Assembly: GCA_030045295.1 (NCBI GenBank) | Contig: JASIGD010000068.1 | Location: 1-12,394 of the forward strand | Direction of reading: 5' to 3' | Origin: Streptosporangiaceae bacterium | GTDB lineage: Bacteria; Actinomycetota; Actinomycetes; Streptosporangiales; Streptosporangiaceae | DNA length: 12,394 bases | Shown: positions 11,831 through 12,394 of the stretch, piece by piece | Position numbering within the stretch: position 1 is the stretch's first letter | Layout: every line of letters starts with the position of its first letter | Made by a program: the position numbers and the translations under genes | Notes under the pieces: generated by a model | Database searches by the model: none | What the model saw: the letters and a program-made list of their open reading frames with translations, nothing else | What the model was told of the DNA's origin: nothing

Positions 11831-12394
11831 GTGGACCTACTCCAGCCGGTGATACGGCCCTACGCGTGGGGTTCGAGATACGGCATCGCCGCCCTCCAGG
11901 GCCGTCCGGTCCCGTCCCCGGGCCCGGAGGCGGAGCTGTGGATGGGCGCGCACCCGTCGGCGCCTTCCGGCCTGGAGCGGGACGGGCGGCGGACGACGCT
12001 GGATGCGGTCATCGCGGCCGACCCGGGCCGCGAGCTCGGACCGCGGTGCGTGGCCCGGTTCGGCCCCCGGCTGCCGTTCCTGCTGAAGGTGCTGTCGGCC
12101 GAGCGCGCGCTGTCGATCCAGGTGCATCCCTCGCGCGCCCAGGCCGAGGCCGGCTTCCGCGCCGAGAACGAGCGCGGTCTCGCGCCGGGCGACCCGGCCA
12201 GGAACTACTCCGACGACTGGCCCAAGCCCGAACTGCTGTGCGCCGTCACCCGGTTCGAGGCGCTGGCCGGCCTGCGCACCCCGGCCGACGCAGCGGCCAT
12301 CCTGCGCGCCCTGGCGGTCGGCGAGCTGCAGCCGCTGGCGGCCGGGCTCGAGCTGGGGGAGGTCGACCTGCGCGGCGCGCTCGGGTTCATCCTC
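11831..12394 (+). CDS. manA: Mannose-6-phosphate isomerase, class I, N-terminal part (3' end outside window)
   Basis: 188 codons run off the window end. The protein starts (V)DLLQPVIRPYAWGSRYGI, typical of type I phosphomannose isomerases. It continues with EAELWMGAHPSAPSGL (about 36-51), FLLKVLSAERALSIQVHPSR (the Gln and His of QVHP are zinc ligands) and YSDDWPKPELLCAVTRFEAL (Glu of the KPE motif is the next zinc ligand). The last zinc ligand His and the C-terminal part are beyond the window. The enzyme converts fructose-6-phosphate to mannose-6-phosphate, feeding GDP-mannose and cell-wall glycans. The start is GTG 11831; its ribosome-binding site is weak. An ATG at 11823 is out of frame. 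Nothing suggests damage. Confidence 0.93.
   Translation, partial: MDLLQPVIRPYAWGSRYGIAALQGRPVPSPGPEAELWMGAHPSAPSGLERDGRRTTLDAVIAADPGRELGPRCVARFGPRLPFLLKVLSAERALSIQVHPSRAQAEAGFRAENERGLAPGDPARNYSDDWPKPELLCAVTRFEALAGLRTPADAAAILRALAVGELQPLAAGLELGEVDLRGALGFIL

Overview
High-GC (about 70%) DNA with GTG and TTG starts, very tight gene packing and actinobacterial families (DUF3107, DUF6758, MoeZ, bacterial Ku), so the source is almost certainly an actinobacterium. Order or genus cannot be fixed from this window. Most genes belong to a neighbourhood that, from memory, is also found in Streptomyces-type chromosomes: DEAD-box helicase, DUF3107, TetR, PHP phosphoesterase, RecB-like nuclease and moeZ. The window therefore looks like core chromosome rather than an island. 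No transposase, integrase, tRNA, rRNA or CRISPR was seen.

Layout. Bases 1-1092 (+) hold the end of a DUF6758 gene and an overlapping PHP-domain phosphoesterase gene. Bases 1093-1374 are a non-coding junction. On the minus strand it carries a 26-codon remnant matching the start of ClpC, preceded by two operator-like direct repeats. Bases 1375-2828 (+) are a two-gene unit of an MBL-fold protein and a Cas4/RecB-like Fe-S nuclease, joined by a TAATG overlap. Bases 2829-3024 are a convergent gap rich in inverted repeats.

Bases 3025-8127 (-) carry, in transcription order, a pyridine nucleotide-disulfide oxidoreductase-like flavoprotein lacking the redox cysteines, a TTG-started TetR regulator, DUF3107, a DEAD-box RNA helicase and an alpha/beta hydrolase coupled to it by GTGA. 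Bases 8128-8240 form a divergent promoter region. Bases 8241-10165 (+) hold ku and a second alpha/beta hydrolase. Bases 10235-11413 hold moeZ, 11583-11804 a 73-residue unknown protein, and 11831 to the window end the start of manA.

How the genes fit together. Most are housekeeping: RNA remodelling (helicase), nucleotide or RNA turnover (PHP), sulfur-carrier activation (MoeZ), mannose-6-phosphate metabolism (ManA) and DNA end joining (Ku). No clear new multi-gene defence or biosynthetic system is visible. The best leads are the ClpC N-terminal remnant with its operator repeats, the MBL protein that lost two metal ligands, the flavoprotein without its disulfide, and an 11-base AT-rich motif repeated on both sides of moeZ.
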